Shown here: in pieces, positions 1 through 10,569 of the stretch
Layout of the letters: every line of letters begins with the position of its first letter
Numbering within the stretch: position 1 is the stretch's first letter
Assembly (NCBI GenBank): GCA_039707655.1
Contig: CM077667.1
Coordinates: 418,047,409-418,111,408, forward strand
Source of the DNA: Elymus sibiricus
Lineage: Eukaryota > Streptophyta > Magnoliopsida > Poales > Poaceae
DNA: 64,000 nucleotides
Reading direction: 5' to 3'
Program-made: the position numbers and the translations under genes
The notes under the pieces: generated by a model
What the model was told of the DNA's origin: nothing
Seen by the model: only the letters and a program-made list of their open reading frames with translations
Databases searched by the model: none

Positions 1-1236
1 TAAGTAACCCCAGGGACCATGTGTTCACTAGATGCTTCTCTCTCAAAAGTAGCATACGGTGGGTAGACAAATTACTGTTGGGCAATTGATAGAAAAGCAC
101 ATAGTTATTATTATGTATTCATGGTAATGATCATGTATATAGGCATCACGTCCGTGACAAGTAGACTGAAATGATTCTGCATCTACCAATCGACCGCTAT
201 ACAGAATGCATCTATGGTATTAAGTTTATGCAAATAGAGTAATGCTTTAAGCAAGATGACATGATGTAGACAAAGTAAGTACAAGCAATATGTTCAAAAT
301 CCGTCGTTTTATCCTTAGTAGCAATAATACAATACGTGTCTTGTCCCCTTCTGTCACTGGATTATAGAGCACCGCAAAATTGAACCCACTACAATGCACT
401 CCTCCCACTGAAGATAAATCAATCTAGTTGGCCAAACCAAACCGATAGATTGGAGAGACTTACAAAGCTATAACAATCATGCATAATAGAATTCAGAGAA
501 GACTCAATTACTTTTCATGAATAATCTGATCATAAACCCACAATTCATCAAATCCCAACAAAAACACCACAAAAGAAGATTACATCGGATAGATCAACAC
601 GAGAATCACGAAGAACTTTGTATTGAAGATCAAAGAGAGAGAAGAAGCCATCTAGCTACTAGCTATGGACCCGAAGGTGTGTGGTGAACTACTCACACAT
701 CATCATGGAGGCAACAAGGTTTATGAAGATGGCCTCCGTGATGGATTCCCCCTCCGGCAGAGTACCGGAAAAGGCCTCCAGGATGGGATCGCGGAAGAAC
801 AGAGACTTGCGGCGGCGGAAAAATTGTTTCGGGTGGCTCTATGTTTGTTTCCCGATTTTAGAGAATTTATAGAGGTGGAATTAGGTCATATGGAGCCACG
901 TGGGGCCCATAAGGCATCAGGGCGTGCCTACCCCCTGAGTGCGCCTTGTTGCCTTGTCGTCTCCTTGCTTCTCGTCTGGTCTCCTTACGAAGCTTCTAGT
1001 GTTTCTCTTTTCCAAAAAAATTGTCAAAAAGTTTCGTAGCGTTTGGACTCCGTTTGGTACTGATTTCCTAGAAAACCAAAAACAAGCAAAAAAACAAAAA
1101 CTGGCACTGGGCACTGGGTTAATAGGTAGTCCCAAAAAATGATATAAATAGCATATTATTGCATATAAATTATCAAAGATTGATAATATAATAGCATGAA
1201 ACAAAAAAAAATTATAGATACGTCGGAGACGTATCA
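1..1236 (-). repeat. LTR of an Athila-like Gypsy element, cut by the window edge
   Basis: Read on the minus strand this begins with TGATACGTCTCCGACGTATC at 1236 and runs out of the window. The same landmarks occur in the complete LTRs at 44232-45802 and 49442-51012: the TGATAC(G/A)TCTCC start, the tract around 1100 ending in 'ggcactggg', and 'caaattactgttgggcaattgatagaaaa' (here cut to its core) near base 70. Immediately to the right lies interior retrotransposon sequence rather than a polypurine tract, so this LTR either inserted into an older element or lost its neighbour by deletion. Confidence 0.75.
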
Positions 1237-2765
1237 CGACTCTCGAGGTGAGAAAGGGCAATGCACGGTACCGAGGAGGCTAGCAAATTACGGAGAGGTC
1301 AGAGTGCGTATATCCATGGACTCACATTAGTCATAAAGAACTCATATACTTATTTCAAAGCCTTATTAGCTCTCTCGAAGCAAAGCACTACCACATGCCG
1401 CTAGGGAGGAGGTTGGTTGGAGTTAACCATCGTGCGCCCCCGATTCAAACAACACGATAGGATTTCATTCCAGACATAAAAATGGTCACACCTCATCACC
1501 GTGCCATGACCAATATTTAGATGAGAAGTAAATAACAAACTTTAATACCGATATTCCTACTAACCAATGATCATGGACCTATATCCCTTCATATTACTAC
1601 ATCAATATAATCAACCCATGTTTATTCTTCGATGAGCTACATGAAAGTTTTTATTATATACCCCTTGAATACCTATCCTGTTTGGATTAGTCTTATAACA
1701 CGTGCAAATTACCATTCCTTATGCCTTATACTCTCAAAAATATTTAATTGAAGCATGAGAGTTCATCTATTTCTTTAAAATATGACCGCCACCGTGCTCT
1801 AACAAGATATAAGTGAAGCACTAGAGCAACTGCCTCGCTCAAAAGATATAAGTGAAGCACATAGAGTATTCTAACAAATTATGATGAAAGCGTGTCTCTC
1901 TCATAAAGTGTATCTGGCAAAATATAATTGTGGCAAACTTAAATGAAAATAAACTATAATACACGACGCTCCAAGCAAAACTCATATCATGTGATGAATA
2001 AAATATAGCTCCAAGGGACATACCGATAGATTGGAAACAAAGGAGGGGATGCCTTCTGGGGCATACCCATGCTTAGACGCTTGAGTCTTCCTTGAATATT
2101 ACCTTGGGGTGCCTTGGGAATCCCCAAGCTTAGGGTCTTGCCGCTCCTTATTCCTTCATCCATCATTGTCTCACCCAAAACTTGAAAACTTCAACACACA
2201 AAACTCAACGAAACCTCGTGAGATCCGTTACTAAAATAGACATATCAAATACTTTAGGTACTGTTATAAATTGATTCATATTTCATTATTGCATAATAGG
2301 TACTGTCTTCCAACTTCTCTATGGCTTATACCCCCCCCCCAATACAATCCATAGTATCATCAAAACAAGTAAACTATGCAAGCAAAAATATAATTTTTCT
2401 AAAACAAAACAGTCTGTAGTGATTTGTGCTAAAACCATACTTCTGTAACTCCAAAAATTCTGAACAATTAGGAAAACCTGGGCAATTTGTATAAAAATAC
2501 GTTGTAAAAAATTCAGATCAAAAAGACGCTCCAATAAAATCATAAAAATTCTGCACTGGGCGTAAAAGTTTTTGTTCCAAATCATCCCAAAGGATTTACT
2601 TGGCACAAACACTAATTTAAACATAAAAACACAACCATTTACAGTAGCTAAAATTGTGTGACATCAAAATAACAGAAAGCAAAAGGCAAAATTTAAGATA
2701 ACTATTGGGTTGCCTCCCAACAAGCGCTATTGTTTTATGCCCCGAGCTAGGCATAATGCATTGTT
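1237..2765 (-). mobile_element. Non-coding interior of an Athila-like element
   Basis: AT-rich sequence without credible genes. It contains family hallmarks that recur in the same order at 42016-44231 (other strand) and 45803-48295: the repeated 'aagatataagtgaagca' motifs (1800-1860), the 'ccccaagctta' blocks (2120-2130), and the 'ttgcctcccaacaagcgct' stretch near 2710-2728. A C11 tract lies near 2331-2341. I read it as the long untranslated region downstream of gag in this element class. Confidence 0.65.
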
Positions 2766-3407
2766 TCAAGTATTCTCCTCCTTAACATCCAACTTCTGAA
2801 TTACGCAACCATGCTTTCTAGGAGGTTTAGCACACACACTCCTAGGAACAAAAGGAGGAGATTGATTTTTGATGATAGGTTCCTTTATTATACCAATGAA
2901 GTTTGGGTGCACACTAGTCATTTTAAGGTCCTCGTTCCCTTTGCTAGACGTGGCACTTCTCTTCTTAGGAACATACATAACATTTGGGTTCTTGTTAGGA
3001 GGAGTCCTATCGATAATTTTAGGGGAAGCAAAAGCGGAACCTAGTTTATTAATGATTTCTTCCAACTTATCGATTCTGGAGGGACTTTGTCCTAACCGTT
3101 CACTAACTATGGGTTCATTTCCTTTTACAGTTTTTAGGATAATTCCTACTTTGGAACCAACTTGATCAATTTGATTTTGGAACTATTTTTCTAGATTTTC
3201 AATACACTCAGTATTGGGCATTTTATTCTCAATAGCTTTCAGTCTATGCAGAACATCTTCCAAAGTTAATATAGTTTCATTAACAGTAATTGGTGGCGAT
3301 CCCACTAAATTTCCCATAGCATTGAAAGCATCCATAGTGTTAGTACTCAACAAATTCCCTCCGGCAATAGTGTCAAGCACATATCTATTCCAAGTAGTGA
3401 CACCCAT
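2766..3407 (-). pseudogene. Broken gag remnant of an Athila-like retrotransposon
   Basis: Two segments in the same minus-strand frame (3407-3183 and 3065-2766) are separated by an in-frame stop at 3185-3183 (TAG). The translated text is typical of the C-terminal half of gag in this class: a helical stretch with TLEDVLHRLKAIENK, then a lysine- and proline-rich tail. There is no initiator context, nucleocapsid zinc knuckle or protease. To the left it passes directly into the non-coding interior. It lies in the remnant of an element whose 5' part is missing beyond about 3430. It is not expected to give a functional product; it cannot be a host gene, as the flanks are repeat on both sides. Confidence 0.55.
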
Positions 3408-3474
3408 ATAAAAATTACGAAATAGAATAGTGGTTACATATATGAAGAATGTGCTATTGATGACTTGTAATGTT

Positions 3475-3845
3475 TTGGGGGGCCCTTTAGTTTTGGGGGC
3501 CTAGGCCCAAATGGAATTCAAACATGACGAAAGTTTTTGATGATTCTTTCTGGACTAAAACAAGACCTGAAAGCTTCGGAGGGAGGCCAGATGCCACACG
3601 GAGGAGCGACAATAGCAGGGGGCGCGTCCTACACCCTTGTGTCCCCATGTCGCTCCTTTCCCCCGCCTCTTCGTTCTATAAATCATCAAATATTCCAAAA
3701 ACCCTAAGGGAGCATCCGAAATACTTTTTCCTCCGTCGCAAGTCTATGTTCCGACGCGATCCCATTTGAAGGCCTTTTTCGGTACTCTGCCGGAGGGGGA
3801 ATTCATCACGGCAGCCATCTTCATCAACCTTTTGTTCTATATGTA
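3475..3845 (+). repeat. LTR fragment, plus orientation
   Basis: This stretch resembles part of the LTR at 35864-37381. Shared landmarks are 'tttttgatgatt' (3535), the hydrophobic-free GC-rich centre, 'tataaat' (3677), 'caaaaaccctaagg' (about 3697), and 'ctctgccggaggggga' (about 3785). Both LTR ends are missing. The fragment is in the opposite orientation to the remnant on its left, so the junction near 3430-3480 is a rearrangement or nested insertion. Confidence 0.5.
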
Positions 3846-3988
3846 ATTAAAATCCATTGTGTTTGTATGAAATCCGTCATATTTATATAAAATCTGGCCG
3901 TGTTCGCATGAATTATCCGGTTTGTTGAAAAAGAGTTTGAAATGTATGCAGCTACGGTTGGATGGCGGCCTCCCGCATCCGTGTTCGC

Positions 3989-4233
3989 GGGAAGATATCA
4001 GGTGCTACGGGAGCACCTAAGTTTAGGTGCTCCAGGAGCTTCCCGGCCGTTGGATCCGAGATCCAAAGGTCAAGGAGAGAGCTTGCATATTTTTTCAAAA
4101 ACCACCCCCAGAAGTCTGTTATTACAACCAGATCCAGCACATCCGTGCATGACCGTTGGATCTCGGATCCAACGGTCGGGAAGCTCCTGGAGCACCTAAA
4201 CTTAGGTGCTCCCGTAGCACCTGATATTTTCCC
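3989..4233. mobile_element. Mutator-type MITE with 9-bp target duplication
   Basis: The 245-bp element has terminal inverted repeats of about 76 bp (3989-4064 and 4158-4233) that differ at two positions; both start GGGAA(G/A)ATATCAGG. It is flanked by a perfect 9-bp direct repeat, cgtgttcgc, at 3980-3988 and 4234-4242. A 9-bp duplication with long inverted repeats is the signature of Mutator-like transposons. The centre (about 90 bp) has no coding capacity, so it is non-autonomous. Each arm also contains a smaller palindrome (agcacctaagtttaggtgct) and the whole would fold into a long hairpin. Confidence 0.9.
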
Positions 4234-4339
4234 CGTGTTCGCGTACTGGTCCCCTCCTGGTCGCGGACGGATGCAGAAGGAAATTTGCGGATTGCTAATA
4301 ATTTAAGTTACGCCTACTTCACACAAAGCTACGGATTTA

Positions 4340-4526
4340 GGCCTTGTACAATGCAAGGTGTTTACGAAAATAAACCAGTCTTTTTTACTTAAACACCGGT
4401 GTTTATTTGTACATGATGACGCTTAGTTAGACGTCTCTCTTCTGTAGATATAAGCATTGATACTTAAGGAAAGCCTTGTTTATTTTACTAAATACTTCCC
4501 CTAAACATCTTGCATTGTACAAGGCG
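4340..4526. mobile_element. Tourist-type MITE (PIF/Harbinger) with TTA target duplication
   Basis: Inverted ends of about 25 bp, starting ggccttgtacaatgcaagg (4340-4364) and its near-complement at 4502-4526, enclose an AT-rich 187-bp element. It is bordered by TTA at 4337-4339 and 4527-4529, the usual PIF/Harbinger target duplication. It lies about 440 bp upstream of the patellin start codon, so it may sit in or near that gene's promoter. Confidence 0.8.
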
Positions 4527-4818
4527 TTAAAGCCCTAAATTGGACACATCGTATAGTTGTGTAATGAATGTATTTTGAAACGGAGGTAGTAATACCGGCT
4601 CCGCCACCGTCCCTTTCATTTCTACCCCGACACAAAAGAACAAACCATCCAGCAAGAAAGAGAGAAATCAGCGCAATTAATTCGTCATCAATTGGAACAA
4701 ATTCTTGCTCTGGTTCGGTTCTCCTCTTCCGGCCAGCGCAAGAGCGCAGCAGCAGCAAAGCTGGCCTCCCCACTCTGACAGCCTTGCTCCGCCTCCGCCC
4801 CGCCCCCGCCCCCTCCCT

Positions 4819-4963
4819 ATATCTCTCCTCCCCAAACCCTAGTCCCAGCACAACACCCCAAGCTTTCTCTCCCTACCTCCCTCCCTCCCGTGCTCTCTCC
4901 CCCCCCTCTCTCTCTCCTGCTCTGTCTTTCTTTACCGCAAAGGCTTGAACACAGCTCGCGGAG
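4819..4963 (+). promoter_or_regulatory. Core promoter and 5' UTR of the patellin gene
   Basis: A TATA-like tatatct (4819-4825) follows a C-rich run and is followed by a pyrimidine-rich CT tract (about 4865-4930), resembling the Y-patch of plant promoters. The transcription start is not visible directly; about 100 nt of leader is inferred. The start codon context is gcggagATGGC, good for a grass gene. Confidence 0.45.
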
Positions 4964-7327
4964 ATGGCAGAGGAGCCGCAGCCACAGGCCGCCGCCGCGG
5001 CACCCGAGGTGGTCGTCGCCGAGAAGGCGCCGGCGGAGGTGGAGAAGAAGGCCGAGGAGCCTGTGGCCACCGATGCGGCGGAGGCCGAGGCCGAGGAGAC
5101 GGCCGCCGTCGCCGACGATGGCGGCGCCGTCGAGGCCACCGGCTCTTTCAAGGAGGAGAGCAACCTCGTCGCCGACCTGCCTGACCCGGAGAAGAAGGCG
5201 CTCGATGAGTTCAAGGAGCTGATCGTCGCCGCGCTCGCCGCCGGTGAGTTCAATCTGCCTCCTCCTCCCCCGCCGCCGAAGGCAAAGACCGAGGCCGCAG
5301 CAGAGGAGACCAAGACCGAGGCGCCGGCCAAGGAAGAGGCCAAGACCGAGGAGCCGGCCAAGGCGGAAGAACCAGCCAAGGAGGAGCCCAAGGCTGAAGA
5401 GCCGGCCAAGGAGGAGCCCAAGGCCGAGGCCGCGGCGGAGCCAGCAGCCGAGGAGCCCAAGGCTGAGGTCGCTGCCGTGGCAGCAGCCGAGGAGCCGGCC
5501 AAGGAGGTCAAGCCGGCCGAGGCAAAGAAGGAGGAAGCCGCCGTCGTGGTCGCCGAGGAGGGCACCAAGACGGCGGAAGCGGTCGAGGAAGCCGCCGCCG
5601 CCACCACCACCACCACAGAGCAGGCACCGGCGGCGGAAGCCGAGGCGGAGGCAGCCGCGCCCGAGCCCGTGTTCATCTGGGGCGTGCCGCTGGTGGGCGA
5701 CGACGAGCGCACGGACGCGGTGCTGCTCAAGTTCCTGCGCGCGCGCGAGTTCAAGGTGAAGGAGGCGATGGCGATGCTCAAGTCCGCCGTGCTGTGGCGG
5801 AAGCGCTTCGGCATCGAGTCGCTCCTGGAGGCCGACCTGGCCTTCCCGGAGCTGGAGAAGGTGGTGTTCTACCGCGGCGCCGACCGGGAGGGCCACCCGG
5901 TGTGCTACAACGTGTACGGCGAGTTCCAGGACAAGGAGGTGTACGAGAAGGCGTTCGGCGACGAGGAGAAGCGGGAGCGGTTCCTCAAGTGGCGCATCCA
6001 GCTGCTGGAGCGCGGCATCCTGTCGCAGCTGGACTTCGCGCCCAGCGGCACCTGCTCCATGGTGCAGGTCACCGACCTCAAGAACTCGCCGCCCATGCTC
6101 GGCAAGCACCGCGCCGTCACCCGCCAGGCCGTCGCCCTGCTCCAGGACAACTACCCCGAGTTCATCGCCAAGAAGGTAACGCTTCTTCTCTCCGGCATCG
6201 AATTGCCCATTTCCAAACTCACAGCTGCAGCAGTAACTGTGATCCAACATTGTGACAGTGCACTACGAAATTTTTAGCTGTAGCTAGCTGGTTGCGCCGA
6301 AGATTCAGTTTCTATGCGTTCACAGTTTAACGTTGGGAGGGAATGATTGAGCCCAAAGCATGTTCTTTGGGCACTGCGCTAAAGGATAGACCTTTATGGC
6401 GTCAAATTTTGGTCTTGGATTGGGTTGACTCATGTCTTTTGGGGTGGGCTTTGGTCATCATCATAGCGCAAATTGGGGATCTTTTCCTTTGTTCATACTT
6501 TTCCCAATTCCGAGTTGTAACATTTGTTTACTATACCAATTTGTAGTTAATTAGTACAGTAGTTTCAGTGGGATGGGATCATAAGTTTGGTTGGATCATG
6601 TTGTGTATGCAGGTGTTCATCAACGTGCCATGGTGGTATCTCGCTGCCAACAAAATGATGAGCCCTTTCCTCACCCAGCGCACCAAGAGCAAGTTCGTGT
6701 TCGCCAGCCAGGCCAAGTCACCCGAGACCCTCTTCAGGTATTGTGCACGATATGTTTAACAATTTCTGTTTTTATTCTTGGATCGTCAGAAGGATCATGT
6801 TCTCAACCAGTGTTCATCTTCTGTAACGAAATTCAGATACATCGCACCGGAGCAAGTCCCCGTCCAATTCGGAGGCCTCTTCAAGGAAGATGACCCTGAT
6901 TTCACCACCTCTGACTCTGTCACCGAACTCACCATCAAAGCTTCTTCCAAGGAAACCATTGAGATCCCTGTCACCGAGGTTGGCATTGCATCCTAAATTA
7001 CTGCTTGCTAATGAATTTTTCGGATGCATAGATCAAACTTATATAATTGTTCATCTGCCATTGTAGAACTCAACAATTGTATGGGAGCTCCGGGTGCTCG
7101 GCTGGGAGGTCAGCTACGGCGCGGAGTTCACCCCCGACGCCGAGGGCGCGTACACCGTCATCGTGCAGAAGACGAGGAAGGTCCCCGCGAACGAGGAGCC
7201 CATCATGAAGGGCAGCTTCAAGGCCAGCGAGGCCGGCAAGATTGTGCTGACGATCAGCAACGCGGCGTCGAAGAAGAAGAAGCTCCTCTACAGATCCAAG
7301 GTGAAGAGCTCCGGCGAGTCCGTCTGA
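4964..7327 (+). CDS. PATL: Patellin (CRAL-TRIO and GOLD domain lipid-binding protein)
   Basis: Four exons join in frame: 4964-6175, 6613-6737, 6837-6978 and 7067-7327, all with GT-AG introns, giving 579 residues. Residues 1-235 are a low-complexity Ala/Glu/Lys/Pro region with repeated EEPAKEEPKA-like units. From about 237 (FIWGVPLVGDDERTDAVLLK) comes the CRAL-TRIO N-terminal helix region. The SEC14-type lipid pocket follows to about 460, with FINVPWWYLA at the exon 2 start and APEQVPVQFGG in exon 3. A C-terminal GOLD domain (about 465-575) contains IVWELRVLGWEVSYG. Plant patellins bind phosphoinositides and act at membranes in cell-plate formation and trafficking; that role here is inferred from family. 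Length and domain order are normal for the family. Nothing suggests damage. Which paralogue (PATL1 to PATL6) it is cannot be decided here. Confidence 0.93.
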
Positions 7328-8342
7328 GGCCAACAAGTTCATCATAGCGCCGCCATTGGAGCTTTGCGTCCCCGATAGAAGAAGATAAACCTTTTTGGTT
7401 TTTGTTCTTTAATTTCATTGGTTTTGTGGTTTTTGGTTCGCATTCCCGCATTTGTTTAATTAAAATGAAAAACCCAAAGTGAGCTTGATTTTGTGACAGT
7501 ACAGTAGTTGGGAGAGGAGGTTGGTATTGGATGGATGATATAATGGCATGGTGATGGTGGTTGAGGAGAAAAATGTGGGGAGCAAAATGAGGAACACTAC
7601 ATACAATCTGCTGCTCTGTAAATTTGTCTGTACATTGCAATCGCCGGATCCTCATGGACATGTTGTTATATTTAGAACAAGTACTTGTCATCATTCATCA
7701 ATCCCATGTTACTCCACTCGATACGTTCGTTGCCTCTCTGTGTTCGTTAGAGGAAGCAGTTGCGCCGTCTCCTTGTACGTCCGGATCCGCCTTGCTCATT
7801 TCCAGCGAGGCAGGATCTGTAGCAGAGTTATTGGTGTGCCTCAACAACTCCAGACAATCTGGCAATGTGATGATCACGAATTCACGACCCATGTTTGCAC
7901 CCAAAATCATCCTTTTTTCCACTGCTTACTGGCAGCGTTTGAAAAGGACGCCATTTGTAATTGTAACACGTTCATGGCTGAGGAGAAAACAAGCGGCGGC
8001 AAGAGGGGGGGTCGGACAAGGCTGCAGGCCGAATTAAGAAGAAGAAGAAGAAAGTGTTACCTGCTGATGATGGGGGCATAAACTAAGCGCGGGTGGGGTG
8101 GAGGAGCCGGCCCGGTTCCAAGGCTGTCACCGTGTCGTGTCGTGTGGTTTCCCTTCCCCGAAACAATCCGCGGAAACCGAAGGGAAAAAGCGACGCCGAG
8201 CCGAACCCCCACCTGTGTCGCCGAATAAACAAAGGGTGCGGCGCGCTCTGTGCAGTCGCCTTTCCCTTTGACCGCGACGGCAGCGCCCAGTAAAATACGA
8301 GGCCAAGGACCAAAAGTGCACCCCAGCTCCTCCTCCTCAGGG
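7328..8342. other. Patellin 3' UTR and ordinary intergenic DNA
   Basis: The 3' UTR probably extends a few hundred bases; T-rich stretches at 7390-7420 and tgtacattgcaatc near 7630 are consistent with plant polyadenylation regions, but no exact end can be called. From about 7700 to 8340 I see no coding frame with recognisable content, only a (gaa)n stretch near 8036-8053. Confidence 0.4.
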
Positions 8343-8409
8343 TTGAAATATATTGCCCACCTTCCTCCATCGAACTTTTGAATGAGTTGGCTGGAGCATG
8401 AATTCAATA
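8343..8409. repeat. Direct repeat copy 1, followed by a PBS-like motif
   Basis: Sequence starting ttgaaatatattgcccac and ending gagcatgaattcaata recurs in the same orientation at 10497-10569 with a few differences. It is followed at about 8410 by tggtatccgaacc, close to the initiator-tRNA primer-binding motif TGGTATCAGAGC used by Copia elements. It may be the end of a retrotransposon LTR; no full element can be reconstructed. Confidence 0.5.
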
Positions 8410-9340
8410 TGGTATCCGAACCAAGAGGTCTTAAGTTCAATACCCTGCCAACGTAGTATTAAAATAAAAAAAGATTCTGCGGCCTACATCGATCCCACGG
8501 CCTACATCGATCCCACGTCTAAGGACTGAGTTTTAGCTATGGTCTCATTCACCAGCTTCACCAAACTTTTCGTGACACTGAGATTCGTGCATGTTTCAGG
8601 TACAGCCCGCCGCCACGCAGGGAGAGTTGATGGGCCTTTTTTTTAATCAAGCTAAGCTCGTTTGTAACGTTCGCTGCCATGACTCTTACGGCTTGTTTCC
8701 AGCTGTTTTTTTAGTTGTTAATTCTTATTTGATCATGTATAATTTTTGTATTTTGTTTTGTATGGAAAATTAAAGGTTGTAGATATTTTTTTTTGCATGA
8801 GGACCTTTTTAGATACTTTTGCGCGGGAATTTGAAACTTCAAAAGCGCACAACCTTTCTGCATATGTCTACAATTTGTTTAATTTTTTTAGTTATATGAT
8901 TTATCAATAATTTTCCATTTTTTAAGTTAGTGTGTCATAATTTTAGCCTTTTATTTTTCTATATAAAATGTATTTTTTCACCGGTTATGCTAAACTCAGC
9001 TAGCTGAGTTTTTTGCGCGGTCCCATTCTCGTGTGTGACTATCGAATCAATATGCATAGATATTCGTGTTATTTGCTGTCGATATTTCTATTTTTAGACA
9101 ACAAGTGGGCAGTGTTTTATCGTTGGCTGTACAGGCTATATCTGGTAATGGGTTGCTTTTTCTTGTCGTTTTTCTTTTCTACTGGCCGAGTTGCGGTTGA
9201 GTCGTAGTTCTCTCACTCGATTCGTTTTTATAACCAATGTTCACTTTTTTTCTTTTACTCATTTAACATTTTTTCTCTTTTTCTTTTCTAATACAGCCGC
9301 TAGTGAGACATGTGGGAGTTGTCGAGTCAGTTGCATGTCT

Positions 9341-9655
9341 ACACTAGACATCCAACTGCAAGTATTGTAACCCTACATCCAACTGCAAGTGTCGTAACCC
9401 GACGTGTAACTGCAAATGTCGTAACCCGACATACAACTGCAAGTGTCGTAACCCGACGCGCAACTGCAAGTGTTGTAACCCTGCGCGCAACTGCATGTGT
9501 TGTAACCCGACGCGCAACTGAAAGTGGTGTAACCCGACGCACAACTGCAAGTGTTGTAACCCGACCTGCAACTACAATTGTCGTCCCCCAACGCGCAACT
9601 ACAAGTGTTGTAACCCGACGCGCAACTACAAGTGTTGTAACCCGATATGCAACTA
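9341..9655. repeat. 27-bp minisatellite, about 11.5 units
   Basis: The core gtaaccc (or a variant) occurs at 9367, 9394, 9421, 9448, 9475, 9502, 9529, 9556, 9583, 9610 and 9637, an exact 27-bp spacing with no slippage. Unit consensus is about gtaacccgacgcgcaactgc followed by aagtgtt. Because 27 is divisible by three, several frames stay open on both strands and appear as 9-residue repeats (for example VVTRRATAS). No start context, homologue or neighbouring exon supports a gene. Confidence 0.9.
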
Positions 9656-10064
9656 CGCGACCCTCATACCGATTGAGGTAAGGGGTTGTTGGCTAGTTGC
9701 AAATCAACCAATGGACATGCAACTACAATGAGGTAAGGGTTGTAAACATGATAAACATTTTTTAGATATGAGATGAGCCTTTTTTTTAACATGTCGTGAA
9801 TAAAAAAAAATGTGGAAAATGTGGTGAATATTTTTAAATACGCGGTTAACAATTTTGAATATGCGGCAAACATTTTTGCAAATACGTGATGAAACATTGT
9901 TTCGAAATAACTGACAACATGTTTTTCAACTATGCGGTAAGCATTTTTTAGAACGAATGTGTGCAAATTTTCATTTTATGCATTATATTTTTTTTGCTGT
10001 TTATCATTTGTTAAACAATTTGTTGGATATTTTCAAAATAAATGAATAATTAATTTCTAGGACA

Positions 10065-10329
10065 AAACCAAAATTGATCCTGCAGCAGAGGCATCATGCT
10101 GGCGACTACTGTAGAATAGGGTAAAAACTGGAAGAAGAAAAAACCCGAATAAAACACTCGTTTTTTTTAGACAACGAAGAAAACATTCGAAAACTGGGTT
10201 CGGCAAATAAAAACATGTGGTACAAGCAGGCACACTAAGACGTACATACATGTTGTTGTTTTTTTGAAATTCGTACATACATGCTTGTGCAAGAAATTGA
10301 TGCCTCTGCTGCAGGATCAATTTCGGTTT
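10065..10329. repeat. Fold-back repeat with 33-bp arms
   Basis: The arm at 10065-10097 (containing ttgatcctgcagcagaggca) is complementary to 10297-10329 with two mismatches. The 199-bp loop has no coding content and there is no clear target duplication. A transcript across it would form a 33-bp stem. Confidence 0.7.
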
Positions 10330-10496
10330 CATTTGCTCCAGTATGAGCGGCAGGAGAAACAAAAGGCCAAGCCCCCCCAAAAAAACACGATACATGCAAA
10401 TCATGAGCAGAAGAAAAATGTCCAGCCAACATATGTGATGATGTCACGTGAATGAGACCATAGATAATCTCAGCTAGCTGAGTTCCAGGTGCTCCC

Positions 10497-10569
10497 TTGA
10501 AATATATTGCCCACCTCCCTCTATCAGTTCGGACTTTTGGATGAATTGGCTGGAGCATGAATTCAATAC
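10497..10569. repeat. Direct repeat copy 2 (partner of 8343-8409)
   Basis: It has the same order of landmarks as copy 1 (ttgaaatatattgcccac, then ggctggagcatgaattcaat), but without the PBS-like motif after it. The two copies bracket the AT-rich segment at 8526-10473. Confidence 0.5.

Larger units (their letters stand above)
8526..10473. repeat. AT-rich segment bounded by an imperfect 27-bp inverted repeat
   Basis: ctatggtctcattcac at 8537-8552 is found inverted at 10448-10463, and the match continues outward with gaps to ctgag (8526) and ctcag (10473). The palindrome ctcagctagctgag occurs near 8995 and again at about 10469. No target duplication was found at the outer ends and there is no transposase, so this may be a degraded DNA element or several fragments. 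Confidence 0.35.

Noticed and set aside
4568..4591. Stowaway right end (ttttgaaacggagg) upstream of patellin
   Set aside because: Only one degraded end is visible and no matching left end was found, so it was not listed as an element.
4817..6250. Long minus-strand open frames opposite patellin exon 1 (up to 477 codons)
   Set aside because: They are shadows of the GC-rich repetitive exon on the plus strand; low complexity, no domain, no splice logic.
9341..9655. CRISPR-like repeat array
   Set aside because: Units are contiguous with no unique spacers; eukaryotic minisatellite.
9310..9681. A 123-residue repeat protein (VVTRRATAS units)
   Set aside because: Created by the 27-bp minisatellite; open in several frames on both strands, with no promoter, homologue or exon context.
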